16,927 nt of DNA from Spirochaetales bacterium UBA4629 (lineage in GTDB: Bacteria > Spirochaetota > Spirochaetia > Sphaerochaetales > Sphaerochaetaceae): NCBI GenBank assembly GCA_002406055.1, contig DHMZ01000023.1, positions 1 through 16,927 of the forward strand. Direction: 5' to 3'. Shown piece by piece: positions 14,118-16,927 of the stretch. Position 1 is the stretch's first letter, and each line of letters starts with the position of its first letter. The notes beneath the pieces are model-generated. The model was given only the letters and a program-made list of their open reading frames with translations. It did not search any database and had not been told where the DNA came from. A program made the translations under genes and the position numbers.

Positions 14118-14183
14118 TTAAACGACCTTAATCAACACTATTAAACAATTTACTTAGAAAAAAGGTTACAGGCAATTACTTTT

Positions 14184-16118
14184 TCATTTATTCGCTTTTT
14201 TTCTTTCTTCGTAAGCTCTATCTAATTCTTTTAGCCAAACAAAAGAGTCTGCGTCAGATGGCATTCTCCAATCTGAGCGAGGAGAAAGAGTGACCGCGCC
14301 GACTTTTGGTCCATCAGGTAAGCAACTTCGTTTAAATTGCTGAGAGAAGAATCTACGAATGAATGTTCTTAGCCATTTATATATTGTTTCATAGTCATAT
14401 TTATCTTTAAATGCATATTCTGCAAGGCGGAATGTCTTAGAAGCCCCAAAAGACTGTCGAACAATTGAATAGATAAAGAAATCATGTAGTTCATATGGCC
14501 CAACAATATCTTCTGTTACTTGGTCAATATTGCCATCTTTACCTGGAATCAATTCAGGAGATACTGGCGTATTGAGTATATCTATCAATACATCTTTACA
14601 CTCAGGTGATGCAACATAATCTGCGTAATAAGAAACAAGAGATCTTACAAGTGTTTTAGGAACTCCCGTATTTACTCCATACATAGACATATGGTCGCCA
14701 TTATAGGTAGCCCAGCCAAGTGCAAGTTCAGAGAGGTCTCCTGTTCCTACAACTAGTGCTCCAATTTTATTAGCATAGTCCATTAGAACCTGAGTTCTTT
14801 CTCGCGCTTGTCCATTTTCATATGTGACAGAATAATCATCCAAACTTTGATTTATATCTGTAAAATGCTGCTTTACAGATGCTGTAATATCTATCTCAAT
14901 AAAATCTAAGCCTAGAGAAAGAGCAAGTTTTTCTGCGTTACTTTTTGTTCTTTTCGTAGTTCCAAAGCATGGCATTGTGATTGCCTTAATGTTCTTTCTG
15001 TCCATATTTAGACTATCGAAAGCCTTAACAGTAACAAGAAGCGCAAGCGTACTGTCTAAACCGCCTGAAAGACCAATAACGCAACTAGAAGCATGTGTAT
15101 GTTCAATTCTTCTCTTCAAGCCAAGAGACTGCAATAGTAAAACTTTTGCGCATCTACGAGCTCTGTAACCATCTTGAGAAGGAACAAATGGATGAGAGTC
15201 AATGAAGCGAGTAAGAATAGTCTCCTCTAAGTCAAAATCTATTGGAATATAATCGTAATTATCATCTTTAAGAGGGAATGTATTACGTTTGCTTCTTTCA
15301 CTTTCGAGCTTCTGAGTGTCTATTTCAGTTACAACTAACTCTCCTAAACTATATGCTCTAGAGACTAAAGTAGATCCATCTTCGCTTATAATATTAGCAC
15401 CGGTAAAGACCATGTCTGTAGTAGATTCTCCCTCTGATGCATCTGAATAGATGTATGCAGAGAGTGTTCTTGCACTCTGACCATTAACAAGATTTATTCT
15501 ATAGTCTTCCTTTCCTGTAAGCTCATCAGAAGCACTTAGGTTAACAATAAGCGTTGCTCCAGCTAAGGCTAAATGTGTTGATGGAGGATCTGCAACCCAC
15601 AAATCTTCACATATTTCAGCGCCAATACGTAATGAATCTGGTTCCTCTGCCTCAAGGATTATTTTGTTGCCAAATAAAACATCACCCCATTCTGTTGTAA
15701 GTACAACATTTTCGTCTGGACATGGAGTAAACCACCTTGTTTCATAGAACTCTCCATATGTCGGAAGATTTTTCTTAGCAATGAAAGCTAAAACCTTCCC
15801 ATTTTGAATAGCAGCAGCTGTATTAAAGAGTTTTCCACCATATTGAAGTGGATAGCCGACAAAGACAAGAATATCACTATTTTGAGTTACATCAACAATT
15901 TCCATGAGTGCAAGCGAAGCACTATCAAGAAGAGTACGCTGAAAAAATAGATCAGCACAGGTATAGCCAGTTATAGATAGCTCAGGAAAAACAAGTACCT
16001 TTACTCTTTCTTTTTGAGCTTTCTTAATGGCTTTAATTATCTCTTTGGAATTATAATCTGTATTTCCCACTCTAAGGGAAGGAGAAACCGCTGCAACTTT
16101 TACAAATCCGTCTTTCAT
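14184..16118 (-). CDS. nadE: Glutamine-dependent NAD(+) synthetase
   Basis: 644 aa, the long glutamine-using type (compare M. tuberculosis NadE, 679 aa). It amidates nicotinate adenine dinucleotide to NAD+. The N-terminal nitrilase-fold glutaminase domain (about 1-270) has the triad Glu46 (VFPELSITGYT), Lys116 (AKKNLPTYGEFYETRWF) and Cys170 (AEICEDLW). Ammonia passes to the C-terminal synthetase domain, which has the PP-loop SGGLDS (351-356). GTGDLSELALGWATYNGD and the C-terminal SDWRMPSDADSF segment are typical. The start ATG has no Shine-Dalgarno sequence; TATTCT with an extended TGC stands exactly 6 nt upstream, so a leaderless mRNA is predicted. The thioesterase gene ends 57 nt upstream. 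Confidence 0.97.
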   Translation of the reverse strand: MKDGFVKVAAVSPSLRVGNTDYNSKEIIKAIKKAQKERVKVLVFPELSITGYTCADLFFQRTLLDSASLALMEIVDVTQNSDILVFVGYPLQYGGKLFNTAAAIQNGKVLAFIAKKNLPTYGEFYETRWFTPCPDENVVLTTEWGDVLFGNKIILEAEEPDSLRIGAEICEDLWVADPPSTHLALAGATLIVNLSASDELTGKEDYRINLVNGQSARTLSAYIYSDASEGESTTDMVFTGANIISEDGSTLVSRAYSLGELVVTEIDTQKLESERSKRNTFPLKDDNYDYIPIDFDLEETILTRFIDSHPFVPSQDGYRARRCAKVLLLQSLGLKRRIEHTHASSCVIGLSGGLDSTLALLVTVKAFDSLNMDRKNIKAITMPCFGTTKRTKSNAEKLALSLGLDFIEIDITASVKQHFTDINQSLDDYSVTYENGQARERTQVLMDYANKIGALVVGTGDLSELALGWATYNGDHMSMYGVNTGVPKTLVRSLVSYYADYVASPECKDVLIDILNTPVSPELIPGKDGNIDQVTEDIVGPYELHDFFIYSIVRQSFGASKTFRLAEYAFKDKYDYETIYKWLRTFIRRFFSQQFKRSCLPDGPKVGAVTLSPRSDWRMPSDADSFVWLKELDRAYEERKKANK

Positions 16119-16124
16119 ATGGAA

Positions 16125-16153
16125 AGAATAGCATAAGAGAGCTTTAAAGTTAA
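16125..16153 (-). promoter_or_regulatory. nadE promoter with extended -10, predicted leaderless start
   Basis: On the minus strand TTAACT (16148-16153, 4/6), 17-nt spacer ending in TGC, TATTCT (16125-16130, 4/6), 6 nt, ATG at 16118. The stretch before the ATG is pyrimidine-rich and cannot serve as a ribosome-binding site. Confidence 0.48.
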
Positions 16154-16175
16154 CAAATAATCTTTTGCACCCTCC

Positions 16176-16583
16176 TTAGGAGATTTCTTTCGATAATGCT
16201 TCGTAAAAGTTAAGGTAATCCTTCTTTAGATTTATAGGTCTGCCATTTGCATTCAAAAATCCATGACTAGAAAGTGCATTTGCAACAATTTCTCCATTTT
16301 GCTTTGTCATCTCATAGCTAACTTCCATTCTTGAATAGCTTAAGTTTGATAGTTTTGTCTTAATTATTACTACATCTGCAAATGTTGTGCTGTGAGCATA
16401 CTTTATCTCTAGAGAAAGAACAGGAGAAACAATGCCTTCTTTTTCAAGTTTCTCAAAAGGCCATCCAATTGACGAAAGGAAGCTAACCCTAGCTTCTTCC
16501 ATCCATCTAATATAGTTAGAATGATGTGTTATCCCCATCTTGTCTGTTTCGTAGTATTGTACAATGTGTTTATATTCTTTCAT
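16176..16583 (-). CDS. Acyl-CoA thioesterase, YbgC/FadM type (hotdog fold)
   Basis: 135 aa, full length for the 4HBT family. It hydrolyses acyl-CoA thioesters in the cytoplasm; chain-length preference cannot be read. The signature YETDKMGITHHSNYIRWMEEAR-type segment (11-32) has the catalytic Asp14, the following Met-Gly, His20/His21 and Glu29 of the YbgC group. The start ATG is preceded by a modest GAGAG at 7 nt. An extended -10 (TGC TATTAT, 16611-16619) lies 27 nt upstream on the minus strand. It is the first gene of a minus-strand run leading to nadE. Its stop codon sits within a short palindrome (CTCCTTAGGAG, about 16173-16183). Confidence 0.9.
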   Translation of the reverse strand: MKEYKHIVQYYETDKMGITHHSNYIRWMEEARVSFLSSIGWPFEKLEKEGIVSPVLSLEIKYAHSTTFADVVIIKTKLSNLSYSRMEVSYEMTKQNGEIVANALSSHGFLNANGRPINLKKDYLNFYEALSKEIS

Positions 16584-16609
16584 TAGTTATCTCTCTATCT
16601 ATTTTCCTT

Positions 16610-16619
16610 TATAATAGCA
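16610..16619. promoter_or_regulatory. Overlapping divergent -10 elements, thioesterase and pcp
   Basis: Plus strand: TATAAT (16610-16615), 7 nt before the ATG at 16623. Minus strand: TGC plus TATTAT (16611-16619), 27 nt before the thioesterase ATG. The two hexamers share five base pairs, so one RNA polymerase should exclude the other. Confidence 0.5.
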
Positions 16620-16622
16620 ATT

Positions 16623-16927
16623 ATGAAAAAAATAATGCTAACAGGTTTTGAAGCTTTTTCAACAAACACCGTTAATCCTACAGAAATTATAGCTTTATCG
16701 CTTTCTAATAAAGACGGTATTAAAACAAAAGTGCTTCCAGTTGTATGGGATGAATGCTGGGAGCAAATAAAAGATGAAGAGTGTGATATATATCTACTAA
16801 TGGGACTCGCCTCTTCACGAAAGACAATTACTATTGAAAGGTATGCCTACAATGAAAAGAAAGCTTCTATTCCAGACAATAAAGGTATAAATGGCAATAG
16901 TGAAAAAATAGCCCAAGATGGCGATGA
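16623..16927 (+). CDS. Pyroglutamyl-peptidase I-like protein (partial, 3' end off window)
   Basis: 101 codons are visible, in a family usually about 200-215 aa long. The C15 cysteine peptidases remove N-terminal pyroglutamate. The opening MKKIMLTGFEAFSTNTVNPT matches the family GFEPFxxxxxNPS motif, with Ala-Phe-Ser in place of Pro-Phe-Gly. GLASSRKTITIERYAYN (60-76 region) matches the GxAxGRxxIxxERxAxN block containing the catalytic Glu, and IPDNKG follows as expected. The catalytic Cys and His would lie beyond the window. The start is ATG 16623, with TATAAT 7 nt before it and no Shine-Dalgarno sequence; a second in-frame ATG is 12 nt downstream. Confidence 0.8.
   Translation, partial: MKKIMLTGFEAFSTNTVNPTEIIALSLSNKDGIKTKVLPVVWDECWEQIKDEECDIYLLMGLASSRKTITIERYAYNEKKASIPDNKGINGNSEKIAQDGD

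Noticed and set aside
14118..14183. Terminator between nadE and the barrel-like gene
   Set aside because: Only an AAAAAG/CTTTTT pairing around a 14-nt loop on the minus strand; too weak to call.
16119..16175. Short leader peptide or riboswitch upstream of nadE
   Set aside because: GGAGG at the thioesterase stop has no suitably spaced start codon after it, and the 57-nt gap is too short for a known NAD riboswitch.

Overview
The window is AT-rich, gene-dense bacterial DNA with standard stop codons (TGA is a stop, TGG is Trp). Its gene content fits a low-GC spirochaete-like bacterium, perhaps a gut-associated Treponema or Sphaerochaeta relative. The evidence is the polA-coaE pair, an Rpn/PD-(D/E)XK 'transposase', a small signal-peptide protein ending in Phe like outer-membrane barrels, and acidic membrane-anchored proteins. 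This taxonomic placement is inference, at perhaps 60% confidence. There are no rRNA or tRNA genes, no CRISPR array and no recognisable defence island. No stretch longer than 300 bases lacks a gene.

Left part (1-7590), translation: mnmE (tRNA wobble-uridine GTPase, minus) is divergent from epmA (lysyl-tRNA-synthetase paralogue, plus), which is followed by efp (elongation factor P). A solo Rpn-family nuclease gene lies between two terminators. Next is a two-gene operon, a GPH/SLC45-like transporter and deoD (purine nucleoside phosphorylase), with a strong promoter. Divergent from it is a short lysine 2,3-aminomutase of EpmB type. EpmA, EpmB and an EF-P with Lys at the tip of its PGKG loop together make the core EF-P beta-lysylation pathway. 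At the extreme left edge, a hairpin resembling the right end of an IS200/IS605-type element touches the mnmE stop codon.

Right part (7587-16583), all minus: an M20/YgeY-like metallohydrolase ends tail-to-tail with epmB. Upstream of it on the minus strand lies a run of seven genes: acyl-CoA thioesterase, nadE (glutamine-dependent NAD synthetase), a signal-peptide barrel-like protein, a small membrane-anchored protein, polA, coaE and another membrane-anchored acidic protein. This run ends at a clear intrinsic terminator. polA, coaE and the anchored protein overlap and are surely co-transcribed. A pyroglutamyl-peptidase-like gene starts at the right edge on the plus strand.

The most interesting pattern is in the gene starts. 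mnmE, epmA, epmB, the M20 gene and nadE each have a plausible -10 hexamer exactly 6 nt before the ATG, and the pcp-like gene has one 7 nt before it. None of these six has a Shine-Dalgarno sequence, so their mRNAs are predicted to be leaderless. The other genes (efp, rpn, transporter, deoD, polA, coaE and the anchored proteins) have Shine-Dalgarno sequences. PolA is also unusual: it has a charged N-terminal extension, a degenerate proofreading site and a changed residue in polymerase motif A.
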